From: Mesorhizobium sp. L2C084A000
GTDB taxonomy: Bacteria > Pseudomonadota > Alphaproteobacteria > Rhizobiales > Rhizobiaceae
Length of the DNA stretch: 46,483 nucleotides
Reading direction: 5' to 3'
NCBI RefSeq assembly: GCF_000502875.1
Contig: NZ_AYWX01000011.1
Coordinates: 213,522-260,004, forward strand
The translations under genes were made by a program, and so were the position numbers. Below the pieces are notes generated by a model. It worked only from the letters and a program-made list of their open reading frames with translations. It had not been told where the DNA came from and did no database searches. Each line of letters begins with the position of its first letter. Positions within the stretch are counted from its first letter, which is position 1. This document shows positions 25,117-33,160 of the stretch, piece by piece.

Positions 25117-25761
25117 TCACCCCGTCGGTATGCGCGGATCCTGCACCAGATAGAAGGTCCAGCGCGGCGTGTAGTCGGTCATCAGGAATTCGAACCTGGC
25201 GGTTTTCAACGGGTCGACCTTGCCATTCCGGAACAGCAGCCGGTCATAGGGTTCGAAATCGCGATCGAAATCGGCGAAATTGCTCGACAAAATATTGTCC
25301 GGCGTCTTGTTGCGCTGGTCGAAGGAAAGCCCGTCGCCGAACACGCTCGGCCGATTCAGGATCTCCTGCAATTCGAACTGGAATTCGACCCAGGCCTGGC
25401 CGCTGTTGTTGAGCACCTCGATGCGCATATACATCATGCCGTTGGCGAATTCGCCGGCCTTGCCGAAGGCCTGGATCGGCTTTGTCGTGCGGATCGTCAG
25501 CGTCACCGGCGTTGACGAATTCAGCTCTTCGGTGATGACGAACGGATCGTCCTTCGTCCCGATGCCCGAGGCGCCGGTGATGCGAAAGCCGCCAAGCTCG
25601 TCGGAGAAGGAGTAGGCGCCTGCCGCCCAGACCTTCACTTCGTCGGCGGCAGCGTGATGCGGCGCCAGCATCAGAAGGGCCAAAAGGAGCGCCCGGCGGA
25701 TCCGGCCGGGCGGGAAAAGAAAGCGCGTCGATGAAAAGCCGGCTGGCCCAGGAATGCGCAT
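25117..25761 (-). CDS. Secreted protein of unknown function
   Basis: From ATG 25761 this gives 214 residues with a signal peptide (Arg-rich start, RRALLLALLMLAPHHAAA, cleavage near residue 37). The mature part is beta-rich: GAYSFSDELGGFRITGASG, EELNSSTPVTLTIRTTKP, MMYMRIEVLNNSGQAWVEF, FDRDFEPYDRLLF and a C-terminal MTDYTPRWTFYLVQDPRIPT. I do not know the family; a periplasmic or extracellular role is likely. The frame stays open upstream to 26304 but there runs antisense to the ETF oxidoreductase gene, so I reject the longer start. The last 23 codons are part of a 71-bp direct repeat, and the ancestral protein may have been 19 residues longer. Confidence 0.7.
   Translation of the reverse strand: MRIPGPAGFSSTRFLFPPGRIRRALLLALLMLAPHHAAADEVKVWAAGAYSFSDELGGFRITGASGIGTKDDPFVITEELNSSTPVTLTIRTTKPIQAFGKAGEFANGMMYMRIEVLNNSGQAWVEFQFELQEILNRPSVFGDGLSFDQRNKTPDNILSSNFADFDRDFEPYDRLLFRNGKVDPLKTARFEFLMTDYTPRWTFYLVQDPRIPTG
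25118..25188 (-). repeat. 71-bp direct repeat, inner copy (current 3' end of secreted-protein gene)
   Basis: Near-identical to 24054-24124. It forms the last codons of the secreted-protein gene, whose TGA (25119-25117) is completed by the first bases beyond the repeat. The four mismatches cluster between about 25162 and 25171. Confidence 0.8.
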
Positions 25762-25981
25762 GGCGTGAAGTATGGCCGATAAGCAAGCCGTCGAACAATT
25801 AAAAACGCGCGCTTCGCAGGCAATGCCGGGCGAAAAGCAGTCTTCCAGCCTCGCAATGCGCGACTTTTTGGCCAAAACGGCATTGTCACGTATGCGCCGG
25901 TTTCCTGTCGTCAATTGATGCGCTATGCAGCGCGGGAGCCAGCAAGATACCCGAATGGGATAAGCCAGTGCGGAGGGGTTG

Positions 25982-27661
25982 ATGAGCGACATCGAACGCG
26001 AAAGCATGGAATTCGACGTGGTTATCGTCGGCGCCGGACCGGCGGGCCTCGCCGCTGCCATCCGCCTCAAGCAGGTCAATCCCGAGCTTTCGGTCGTCGT
26101 CCTGGAGAAGGGCGGTGAGGTCGGCGCCCATATCCTCTCCGGCGCCGTTGTCGATCCGATCGGCATCGACCGGCTCTTGCCGGGCTGGCGCGATGAGGAC
26201 GGCCATCCCTTCAAGACGCCGGTCACATCAGACCATTTCCTGGTCCTTGGTCCTGCCGGCTCGTTTCGCCTGCCCAACATGCTGATGCCGCCGCTGATGA
26301 ACAATCACGGCAACTACATCGTCTCGCTCGGCAATGTCTGCCGCTGGCTGGCGACCAAGGCCGAGGCGCTCGGCGTCGAGATCTATCCGGGCTTTGCCGC
26401 TGTCGGCCTGCTCTACAATGAGCAAGGCGCCGTCACCGGCGTCGTCACCGGCGACATGGGCATCGAGAAGGACGGAACGCACGGTCCGGGTTTCGCACCC
26501 GGCATGGCGCTGATGGGCAAATATGTGCTGATCGGGGAGGGCGCTCGCGGCTCGCTCGCCAAGCAGCTGATCGCCAGATACAAGCTTTCCGATGGCCGCG
26601 AACCGGGCAAATATGGCATCGGCCTGAAGGAACTCTGGCAGGTCAAGCCGGAGAACCACCGGCCGGGCTTGGTCCAGCATTCCTTCGGCTGGCCGCTTGA
26701 CTTGAAGACCGGCGGCGGCTCGTTCCTCTACCACCTCGAGGACAATCAGGTGGCGGTCGGCTTCGTCCTCCACCTCAATTACAAGAACCCCTATCTGTCG
26801 CCGTTCGAGGAATTCCAGCGCTTCAAGACCCATCCGGCGATCAGCGGGACTTTCGACGGCGCCAAGCGCCTCGGCTATGGCGCGCGCGCCATCACCGAGG
26901 GCGGCTGGCAGTCGGTGCCGAAACTCTCCTTTCCCGGTGGTGCGCTGATGGGATGTGCGGCGGGCTTCGTCAACGTGCCGCGCATCAAGGGCTCGCACAA
27001 TGCCGTGCTGTCCGGCATGCTGGCGGCCGAGCATGTCGCAGAGGCGATCGGTGCCGGGCGCGCCAACGACGAACTCGCTTCCTACGAGGAAGCCTGGCGC
27101 GCGACCGACATCGGCAAGGATTTGAAGAAGGTGCGCAACGTCAAGCCGCTGTGGTCGCGCTTCGGCACCATCGTCGGTGTCGGCCTCGGCGGCCTCGACA
27201 TGTGGCTGAACACGCTGTTCGGTGTCTCGCCCTTCGGCACGCTGAAGCATGGCAAGGCCGACTATGCGACGCTCGAGCCTGCCGCCCAGCACAAGAAGAT
27301 CGCCTATCCGAAGCCCGATGGCGTGCTGACCTTCGACAGGCTGTCCTCGGTGTTCCTGTCCAACACCAATCACGAGGAAAACGAGCCGGTCCACCTGCTT
27401 GTCGGCGACATGGAACTGCAGAAGCGGTCCGAGCACGATGTCTTTGCGGGCCCCTCGACGCGCTACTGTCCGGCCGGGGTTTACGAGTGGGTCGACAAGG
27501 ATGGCAATGCCGCCGCCGATCCCACGGCCAAGGATGTGCGCTTCGTCATCAACGCGCAGAACTGCGTCCACTGCAAGACATGCGACATCAAGGACCCGAA
27601 CCAGAACATCAACTGGGTGCCGCCGCAAGGCGGAGAAGGCCCGGTCTACCAGGGCATGTAG
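25982..27661 (+). CDS. Electron transfer flavoprotein-ubiquinone oxidoreductase (ETF-QO)
   Basis: Passes electrons from reduced ETF to ubiquinone and so links acyl-CoA and branched-chain acid dehydrogenases to the respiratory chain; it is a monotopic inner-membrane flavoprotein. Start ATG 25982 follows GGAGGGG. The 559-residue protein has an N-terminal FAD-binding VVIVGAGPAGLAAAIRLKQ. A central ubiquinone/FAD region follows. The C-terminal 4Fe-4S domain has cysteines in TRYCPAGVYEW and in NCVHCKTCDIKDPNQ (Cys528, Cys531, Cys534). It would receive electrons, via ETF, from the isovaleryl-CoA dehydrogenase encoded 11 kb downstream. It is transcribed alone and ends before a hairpin at 27687-27709. 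Confidence 0.96.
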   Translation: MSDIERESMEFDVVIVGAGPAGLAAAIRLKQVNPELSVVVLEKGGEVGAHILSGAVVDPIGIDRLLPGWRDEDGHPFKTPVTSDHFLVLGPAGSFRLPNMLMPPLMNNHGNYIVSLGNVCRWLATKAEALGVEIYPGFAAVGLLYNEQGAVTGVVTGDMGIEKDGTHGPGFAPGMALMGKYVLIGEGARGSLAKQLIARYKLSDGREPGKYGIGLKELWQVKPENHRPGLVQHSFGWPLDLKTGGGSFLYHLEDNQVAVGFVLHLNYKNPYLSPFEEFQRFKTHPAISGTFDGAKRLGYGARAITEGGWQSVPKLSFPGGALMGCAAGFVNVPRIKGSHNAVLSGMLAAEHVAEAIGAGRANDELASYEEAWRATDIGKDLKKVRNVKPLWSRFGTIVGVGLGGLDMWLNTLFGVSPFGTLKHGKADYATLEPAAQHKKIAYPKPDGVLTFDRLSSVFLSNTNHEENEPVHLLVGDMELQKRSEHDVFAGPSTRYCPAGVYEWVDKDGNAAADPTAKDVRFVINAQNCVHCKTCDIKDPNQNINWVPPQGGEGPVYQGM

Positions 27662-27686
27662 GCCCGCGCCGGCCACAGCGTGCAAA

Positions 27687-27709
27687 GACCCCGACGACGG
27701 CTCGGGGTC
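27687..27709 (+). terminator. Hairpin after ETF-QO gene
   Basis: Perfect 8-bp arms GACCCCGA (27687-27694) and TCGGGGTC (27702-27709) with a 7-base loop, 25 bases after the stop. A short pyrimidine stretch rather than a long T run follows, so termination strength is uncertain. Confidence 0.55.
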
Positions 27710-27790
27710 TCCCGTGGCATGTGAAACATTAGGACTGTTGAAACTGCCGCGCGCTTATGGTTCCATTCCTTGACGATAAGGAGATGGCCA

Positions 27791-28390
27791 ATGCGCCTGG
27801 CGGTTCTGGCATGCCTTGTGGCGATCGGTGCGCTGTTCGGTTTGGCTTCGGCGGCCTCGGCCGGCACCAGGGTGGTGGTCAAGACGCGGACCTACGACAT
27901 CACCGGGAACACGGGGCTGGCGCTGATGCAGGCTATGGACCGCAAGGGGCCGAAGCACGGCTTCATGACGCATGCCATCGCGCTGACCGGCTACGCGGTG
28001 GACTGGGACCTTGACACCAGCCAGGACAATGGCGTTTGCCGCTTGCGGCGTGCCAACGGCACGCTCAATCTCTTCTATACGTTTCCGCGTGTCGCCTCGG
28101 CCACCACTCCGACGCTCCGGAAGCGCTGGACGCGGTTCTTCGCCGGCGTCCGCGCCCATGAGGAAACCCATGGCCGCATCGCCAGGGAGATGATGCGGGC
28201 CACGGAAAGATCGATCTCCGGCCTCAGGATTGCCGACGACCGGTTCTGCTACAAGACACGTCGCGAGGCACAGCGACGTATCAAGGCCACCAATGCCGCA
28301 TATGAGGCCAAGCAGCTCGCTTTCGATGCGCGCGAGCATCGCGACGGCGGCCATGTCCAGCATCTCGTCATCGCTTTGGTCAGGCCCTGA
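27791..28390 (+). CDS. DUF922 putative secreted zinc protease
   Basis: From ATG 27791, 7 bases after a perfect AAGGAG, the protein has 199 residues. A signal peptide (residues 1-24, ending ASAG) precedes a DUF922 domain: KTRTYDITGNTGLALMQAMD, a beta region, then HEETH (His123-Glu124-Glu125-Thr126-His127), the HEXXH zinc-protease motif, followed by a helix and a single late Cys in DRFCYKT. The family is predicted to be periplasmic metalloprotease-like; no substrate is known to me. It is convergent with the downstream endonuclease-fold gene, with only 4 bases between the two coding regions. Confidence 0.85.
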   Translation: MRLAVLACLVAIGALFGLASAASAGTRVVVKTRTYDITGNTGLALMQAMDRKGPKHGFMTHAIALTGYAVDWDLDTSQDNGVCRLRRANGTLNLFYTFPRVASATTPTLRKRWTRFFAGVRAHEETHGRIAREMMRATERSISGLRIADDRFCYKTRREAQRRIKATNAAYEAKQLAFDAREHRDGGHVQHLVIALVRP

Positions 28391-28394
28391 TCCA

Positions 28395-29441
28395 TCAGCC
28401 TGGCGTCTTGCCGGTCTGAACAATGGCCGCGGTCGCGGTTTCATGTTCATCGAGCGGCTTTTGCTGGTTCGGCCTGAGCGAGAACTCCACCATGACCGGA
28501 AGGTGATCCGAGCCGGTGTCTTCCAGCCGTGTCGCGGAATGGATGGTCACACCGCCCTTGCTGAAAACCTGGTCGATCGGCAGGCCGGCGAAGCGCCGCA
28601 GCAAGTCCGGCAGCTTGATGTGGATCCAGGTCGGGCCGGCGGAAGGCATCACGGTCAGCCCGCCAAGCGCCGCGACCCGCCGCACGGCGGCACTCCACGG
28701 CGCGGCATTGCAGTCGCCTGCCATGATGGCCGTCCCGCCGAGCGCGGAAAGCGGCTCCGTCAACTCGCCGATCTGCCAGTACTGCTCGCGTGGCCACGGC
28801 CAGCTGAGATGGATCGCCGCGACATCGACGTCGATGCGGCCGAAGTCGACGGTCGCTGTCGCCATGGCGCCGCGCCTTTCGCAACGCGCCTCGGCGCCGG
28901 CGGCAAAGGGCCGCCGCGAAAGCAGCGCGACGCCGAATATGCCGTTGGGATAGGGACAGAGGATCCGGTATGGATAGGCGCTGCTGATATAGCCAAGCTC
29001 GGTCGCCCACATCGCCGATACCTCGTCCAGGGTGATCACGTCGGGACTGGTCCGGCCGATCAGCGACAGCACCTTCTTCGGCGTTGGATTGTCGTAGCGC
29101 AGGTTCATCTGCAGCAGCTTGTAGATCGCCCGGTCTTCGTTCTTGGCTTCATAGGCGGCCTGAACCGGCCACAGGCGGGAGAAGGACAGCGACCCGGAAG
29201 TGGTGGCGAAGGCCGCCACGGCAAAAAGCAGTGCCACGGCCGCCTGCAGGCGAAATGTCGTGGCCAGCAGCGGCAGTGCGCAAAGCGCCATCAGCACGGC
29301 AAGGTGGACGCGGAAATGCGAGAAGGAATCGAAGGCGGGATGCAGCGTTCCGAAAAACCCGGCCACCAGCGCGATCGAACAGGCCAGCATTGCCAGGAAT
29401 GCAACCGAAATCAGCAATGTCCCGAAGCTCGCTCTCTCCAT
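28395..29441 (-). CDS. Membrane-anchored endonuclease/exonuclease/phosphatase-family protein
   Basis: 348 residues. The N-terminus has three hydrophobic helices (about residues 8-30, 42-60 and 66-84). A C-terminal EEP domain follows: LLQMNLRYDN (Asn of the first metal motif), DVITLDEVSA (the Glu motif), AAIHLSWPWP (the His motif), AIMAGDCNAAPWS (the D-x-N motif) and GSDHLPVMVEF (the final S-D-H). All catalytic motifs appear intact. Proteins of this layout may be nucleases or phosphodiesterases acting at the envelope; the substrate cannot be named. Start ATG 29441 follows AGG in GCAGGCGGC. Confidence 0.87.
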   Translation of the reverse strand: MERASFGTLLISVAFLAMLACSIALVAGFFGTLHPAFDSFSHFRVHLAVLMALCALPLLATTFRLQAAVALLFAVAAFATTSGSLSFSRLWPVQAAYEAKNEDRAIYKLLQMNLRYDNPTPKKVLSLIGRTSPDVITLDEVSAMWATELGYISSAYPYRILCPYPNGIFGVALLSRRPFAAGAEARCERRGAMATATVDFGRIDVDVAAIHLSWPWPREQYWQIGELTEPLSALGGTAIMAGDCNAAPWSAAVRRVAALGGLTVMPSAGPTWIHIKLPDLLRRFAGLPIDQVFSKGGVTIHSATRLEDTGSDHLPVMVEFSLRPNQQKPLDEHETATAAIVQTGKTPG

Positions 29442-29511
29442 GCCGCCTGCTTATCGGCAGAAATGCGGCCCAATCAAGATGAGAAATGCCTACGCGATGC
29501 GTGGTATCGGC

Positions 29512-31017
29512 CTACTGGAACGCCGTTTCCGAAAAACTTCTGAGCTTGCGCGAATGCAACCGCTCCATCGGCATTTCCGCGAGCTTCTCCATCGCCCTGA
29601 TGCCGATGGTCAGGTGCTGCGCCACCTGGCGCTTGTAGAATTCGGTCGCCATGCCGGGCAGCTTCAACTCGCCATGCAGCGGTTTGTCCGAAACGCACAG
29701 CAGCGTGCCGTAGGGAACGCGGAAGCGGAAGCCATTGGCGGCGATGGTCGCCGATTCCATGTCGAGTGCGATGGCGCGAGATTGCGACAGACGCTGGACC
29801 GGGCCACGCTGGTCGCGCAGTTCCCAGTTGCGATTGTCGATGGTGGCGACGGTGCCCGTGCGCATGATGCGCTTCAGGTCGTAGCCGGTAAGGCCGGTGA
29901 CTTCGGCGACGGCTTCCTGCAACGCCACCTGGATCTCGGCCAGCGGCGGGATCGGCACCCAGACCGGAAGATCGTCGTCCAGCACATGGTCCTCGCGCAC
30001 ATAGGCATGCGCCAGCACATAGTCGCCCAGCGCTTGGGTGTTGCGCAGGCCGGCACAGTGGCCGAGCATCACCCAGGCATGCGGCCTCAGCACCGCAATA
30101 TGGTCGGTGATGGTCTTGGCGTTGGAAGGCCCGACGCCGATATTCACCATGGTGATGCCGCCATGTCCCGATTTCTTCAGATGATAGGCCGGCATCTGTG
30201 GCAGGCGGGGAACTGCGACGCCTTCACTGGGCGCGCTTTGCCCGCCCTTGGTGATGACATTGCCCGGCTCGACGAACTCCGTGTATCCGCCGCCGCCATT
30301 GGCCATCAGGTCGCGGGCGCGGGCGACGAATTCGTCGATGTAGAACTGATAATTGGTGAACAGCACGAAGTTCTGGAAATGCTGCGGCGTGGTCGCCGTA
30401 TAGTGCGACAGCCGGTGCAGCGAATAATCGATGCGCTGCGCCGTGAAAGGGGCCAGGGGCCTCGGCTCGCCGAAGGCGACTTCGAAGGTGCCGTTGGCGA
30501 TCTGGTCGTCGGTGCCATCGAGATCCGGCACGTCGAACAGGTCGCGGATCGGCCGCTTGATGCGCTCCGCCGTCGCGCCGTCGACATGGGTGCCTTCAAG
30601 GAAGGCGAAATGCAGCGGGATGGGTGTGGTCGATTCCGACACCGTGACCGCAACCCCATGATTGCGCATGATCAGGCGCAACTGCTCGACGAGGTAGCTT
30701 TCGAACAGGCCCGGCTGGGTGATGGTGGTGGAAAAATGCCCAGGCGTCGGCATATGGCCATAGGCCTGGCGCGAGTCGATCTGGGTGAATGAGTTGGTGG
30801 TGACGCCGATCTCCGGATAGAAGGCCCGGTAGCGCTTGCCATTGTCGCCGCCTGCTGCCGCCAGCTCTGCGAAGGAGTCGCGCAGGAACTTGGTGTTGCG
30901 GTCGTAAAGCGCCTGCAGTGCCTTGACGGCCTTTTCGGCGCTATCAAAGCTTTGCCGGCCAAAAGGCTCCGGCATGACGACAGATTCGATGGCTTGTGGG
31001 TAGATTCGCTTTTCCAT
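29512..31017 (-). CDS. amn: AMP nucleosidase
   Basis: Hydrolyses AMP to adenine and ribose 5-phosphate and so regulates adenylate pools. The 501-residue length matches the family. The N-terminal AMP-nucleosidase domain (about residues 20-180) contains the GHMPTPGHFSTTITQP segment, and the C-terminal phosphorylase-like domain (about residues 270-480) contains TMVNIGVGPSNAKTITDHIA, MLGHCAGLRNTQ and ALDMESATIAANG with the nucleoside-binding Glu. The gene is flanked by convergent and codirectional minus-strand genes without overlap. No strong ribosome-binding site is visible before ATG 31017. Confidence 0.95.
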   Translation of the reverse strand: MEKRIYPQAIESVVMPEPFGRQSFDSAEKAVKALQALYDRNTKFLRDSFAELAAAGGDNGKRYRAFYPEIGVTTNSFTQIDSRQAYGHMPTPGHFSTTITQPGLFESYLVEQLRLIMRNHGVAVTVSESTTPIPLHFAFLEGTHVDGATAERIKRPIRDLFDVPDLDGTDDQIANGTFEVAFGEPRPLAPFTAQRIDYSLHRLSHYTATTPQHFQNFVLFTNYQFYIDEFVARARDLMANGGGGYTEFVEPGNVITKGGQSAPSEGVAVPRLPQMPAYHLKKSGHGGITMVNIGVGPSNAKTITDHIAVLRPHAWVMLGHCAGLRNTQALGDYVLAHAYVREDHVLDDDLPVWVPIPPLAEIQVALQEAVAEVTGLTGYDLKRIMRTGTVATIDNRNWELRDQRGPVQRLSQSRAIALDMESATIAANGFRFRVPYGTLLCVSDKPLHGELKLPGMATEFYKRQVAQHLTIGIRAMEKLAEMPMERLHSRKLRSFSETAFQ

Positions 31018-31091
31018 GGCTCAATATAGAGACTTGGATCGGCACTTGGGAGGGGTGTCGCGACCGAAGGCGGCCAAAGCGCCGTTTTTCT

Positions 31092-31286
31092 TCAACCGCG
31101 CTGCAGGCTGACCAGGAGCACAAAGCCGACGCCGGACTTCTTCAGGGCTGGTGCGTCGATCGTCGAGCCGGCATCGGAGCGCATCATCGGCACGGCCAGA
31201 ACCGGAGCGGCCAGAACCGTCAGGATAAGCGCCGCCCGCGGCAGAAGCCGAAGGGTCTTGAGAGTGTTGGCGGCGATGCGGTTCAT
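31092..31286 (-). CDS. Small secreted or membrane protein
   Basis: A 64-residue protein with an N-terminal Lys/Arg-rich start and hydrophobic run (RAALILTVLAAPVLAVPMM). This is a signal peptide or single membrane segment, followed by a polar part and a hydrophobic end GVGFVLLVSLQRG. No family recognised. It lies 40 bases downstream of another small membrane protein gene (31327-31485) on the same strand; the two look like one small operon. Downstream, 74 bases on, is amn. Confidence 0.5.
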   Translation of the reverse strand: MNRIAANTLKTLRLLPRAALILTVLAAPVLAVPMMRSDAGSTIDAPALKKSGVGFVLLVSLQRG

Positions 31287-31326
31287 GGTGTTTCAGCTTT
31301 TCTTTTCGAGGTCTTGGTTTCTTTGT

Positions 31327-31485
31327 TCAGTTGCGAAGATGGGTGGGGCAGGCGAGGCGGCAGGTTCTGGAACTGGCTTCGTCCCAGGCGCGGGCCGGAC
31401 GGCCCGCTTCGGCGACGAGGATGGCGAAGAACATTCCAAACAGGCTCACCAGCAGGCAGACGATGGTGAAGCGGCGAGCAAGCAT
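31327..31485 (-). CDS. Very small membrane or secreted protein
   Basis: A 52-residue frame begins at ATG 31485, ten bases after a good AAGGAG ribosome-binding site. The protein starts MLARRFTIVCLLVSLFGMFF and continues AILVAEAGR. This is a typical signal peptide or signal anchor of about 25 residues. The tail is short, with two cysteines (RTCRLACPTHLRN). The strong ribosome-binding site and hydrophobic N-terminus argue that it is real. It is followed by another small membrane protein gene on the same strand. No family is recognised. Confidence 0.5.
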   Translation of the reverse strand: MLARRFTIVCLLVSLFGMFFAILVAEAGRPARAWDEASSRTCRLACPTHLRN

Positions 31486-31655
31486 TGGGTCGGTCTCCTT
31501 CAACACGCCGGAGAATGCCCTGATGCAACTGAACCGGCTCTGATGCCGGCGTTCATCTGCGGTTCAAGATGGTTGACGGGGCTTCGACGGCGCCGGCGTC
31601 GGTTTGGATAGCCGCCGGCGGGTATCGAGCATCACCGGCGCAGGATGTGTCGACA

Positions 31656-31685
31656 AAACGAAAACGGGGCCCGTCGAGGCCCCGT
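31656..31685 (-). terminator. Rho-independent terminator of the DUF2147 gene
   Basis: On the minus strand, 8-bp arms ACGGGGCC/GGCCCCGT (31685-31678 and 31671-31664) enclose a 6-base loop and are followed by TTTCGTTTT, a T-rich run. It lies 25 bases after the DUF2147 stop. Confidence 0.75.
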
Positions 31686-31710
31686 CATCATGTCGTAAGG
31701 GTGCGGTCGA

Positions 31711-32052
31711 TCAGAGCTTGTGCCAGGTCTGGCTCTTGCAGATCAGTCCGCCGAGCACGCAGCCGCTCATCTTGAGAGAGCTGCCCGACAATGTCGCCTT
31801 GCCCGAATAGGTCTTGTCGTTTGCCGGATCGGTGATGTTGCCGGCATATTTGTTGTCGCCCGTCGCCTTGAGCGAGCCGATGGTCTTGCCGGCATATTTC
31901 CCGGACCTGAGGGTGATGGAAAACGAGCCGCCGCCGGCGATGGCCGCGGTTTCGCCGGCCTGCGTCTTCCAATTGCCTTCGATCGGATCGGCCCATGCCG
32001 CACCCGCCACGATCAATGTGGCCGCAAGGGCCAGGCTCAGTTTTCGAAACAT
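31711..32052 (-). CDS. DUF2147 secreted protein
   Basis: Start ATG 32052 follows a strong GGGAGGAAG ribosome-binding site; the frame is open upstream but without a signal sequence. The 113-residue protein has a clear signal peptide (MFRKLSLALAATLIVAGAAWA, cleavage after residue 21), then DPIEGNWKTQAGETAAI, the lipocalin-like beta strands GKYAGKTIGSLKA and NKYAGNITDPANDKTYSGKA, and the end GCVLGGLICKSQTWHKL with two cysteines. This is the DUF2147 fold, a small periplasmic beta-barrel found in many alphaproteobacteria, of unknown role. A rho-independent terminator follows. Confidence 0.88.
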   Translation of the reverse strand: MFRKLSLALAATLIVAGAAWADPIEGNWKTQAGETAAIAGGGSFSITLRSGKYAGKTIGSLKATGDNKYAGNITDPANDKTYSGKATLSGSSLKMSGCVLGGLICKSQTWHKL

Positions 32053-32501
32053 GTCTTCCTCCCTGTGGATGTCCGGCCGGACGCTCCGCCTCGCCGGTCT
32101 GCCGCTTACGCAAACGTAAGCTAATCCAGCTCCCGGCAAAACAAAAGCGGTGCCGTAGCGGAAGACTTTGGGATTTTGAAGCCGCCTGAAAGCGCCTCCT
32201 CGACGACGAAATGAAACGTTCGGCGCATCGCCTTTGTCTGCCGTGGTTAGCGAAGTCTTGCCTCCGCGTGAGAAAACTCTCGTCAAATTTGACGCAAGCA
32301 GGCTGAATTGCTGGGTTTGTATCCTTAACGATTTTCGGCGTTTACCTCTTGTTTTAGCTTTGTTTTCCTCAAATTAAGCACGCCATTTAACGACGGATTC
32401 AAGCCTGCACGGCATTCTCGAAAGCATCGGAAGAGCAGCCGGCAAGACGAAAGAAGGCAGCTCTCGGGAGCCTGACAGGGGCCGGAAAACAGGGGATTGA
32501 A
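32053..32501. other. Divergent intergenic region without a gene
   Basis: About 450 bases between the DUF2147 gene (minus strand) and the Sel1-like gene (plus strand). The part 32280-32400 is clearly AT-richer and contains TTTGACG, TTAACG and one GATTC methylation site (32396-32400). It must hold both promoters, but I cannot place them with confidence. I see no coding frame with a plausible start here. Confidence 0.5.
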
Positions 32502-32768
32502 ATGGCACGTTTTGAAATGCTTGAAGCAGGTTTCGGCGCCATGGGAGCAACTGCCCAGGCCGACATCCTTTTCGAACTGGGCATGATGTATGCGACCGGC
32601 CGCGATTGCGAGACCGATGTCGTTGCCGCCCACAAATGGTTCAACATCGCCGCCATCAAGGGCTCGGCCCGCGCCGCGGAACTGCGCTCGGAACTGTCGG
32701 CGGCCATGTCGAAGGTCGAGATCGCCACCGCGCTGCGCGAAGCCCGCGAATGGATGACCATGCACTGA
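32502..32768 (+). CDS. Small Sel1-repeat-like protein
   Basis: 88 residues. The central part ILFELGMMYATGRDCETDVVAAHKWFNIAAIKGSARA is one Sel1 repeat (the LGxMYxxGxGxxxDxxxAxxWFxxAAxxG pattern). It is followed by a helix rich in Glu/Arg and the end EIATALREAREWMTMH. Such small single-repeat proteins are common in Rhizobiales and may mediate protein contacts; no specific role is known. No signal peptide, so it is cytoplasmic. It is transcribed alone: a terminator lies at 32981-33023, after about 210 bases in which I see no gene. Confidence 0.8.
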   Translation: MARFEMLEAGFGAMGATAQADILFELGMMYATGRDCETDVVAAHKWFNIAAIKGSARAAELRSELSAAMSKVEIATALREAREWMTMH

Positions 32769-32980
32769 AATCTGCCGATCGCAGACAGGCTATCGAAGAC
32801 AGGGAAGCTCCGGGATCAAGGCCGCACAGACGGCCAGACCCGGCGGAACGAAGGCCGCGCAAGACGGTCACGGTGTCAAGAAAGAGAACGCGGCAGGCCG
32901 CAAGGCCCAGTCGTGCGCGACACAGGGAAGCTGAGCGGGATTCTTAGGCGCGGGGGCGCCTCGAGATTGCTCGACGGGCA

Positions 32981-33023
32981 AAAAAAGCCACGACCAGCCG
33001 GAACAAGGCTGGCGTGGCTTTTT
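32981..33023. terminator. Strong A/T-flanked hairpin terminator
   Basis: Arms GCCACG-A-CCAGCC (32987-32999, one bulged A) and GGCTGG-CGTGGC (33007-33018) form a 12-bp stem with a 7-base loop. An A6 run precedes it and a T5 run follows it, so it can act in both directions. It separates the Sel1-like gene from the binding-protein gene. Confidence 0.85.
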
Positions 33024-33160
33024 GCGTGGATGACGTCTCGCAGGCCCAATCGAGCGGCGCCAATGCGCCTAGACAGGCCGAATGAAGGATGAAATTGTCC
33101 GGCCTCTCTGGAAGAAGCGCGGCCGGGGCGGCCGCGCGTGAGTGGAGGAGTTCTACAACA

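Larger units (their letters stand above)
24125..25117. mobile_element. Foreign insert bounded by 71-bp direct repeats
   Basis: A 993-bp segment lies between the two 71-bp repeats and has no counterpart to the surrounding minus-strand genes. Its left part holds an AT-rich gene (24355-24732), very unlike the GC-rich neighbours; its right part is a decayed fragment resembling gspK (24768-25103). No integrase, transposase or terminal inverted repeat is visible. An integration event or a recombination-mediated duplication that copied the 3' end of the target gene would explain the layout. The inner repeat copy supplies the target gene with a new end and stop codon. Confidence 0.5.

Noticed and set aside
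25762..26304. N-terminal extension of the secreted-protein frame
   Set aside because: It is antisense to the start of the ETF-QO gene and crosses the shared promoter region; the signal peptide begins just after ATG 25761.
26228..27685. 485-codon open frame antisense to the ETF-QO gene
   Set aside because: Same reason: the plus-strand frame carries the FAD and 4Fe-4S motifs and the ribosome-binding site.
32376..32392. TTAA...TTAA pair resembling a CtrA box before the Sel1-like gene
   Set aside because: The two half-sites are 9 bases apart instead of 7.
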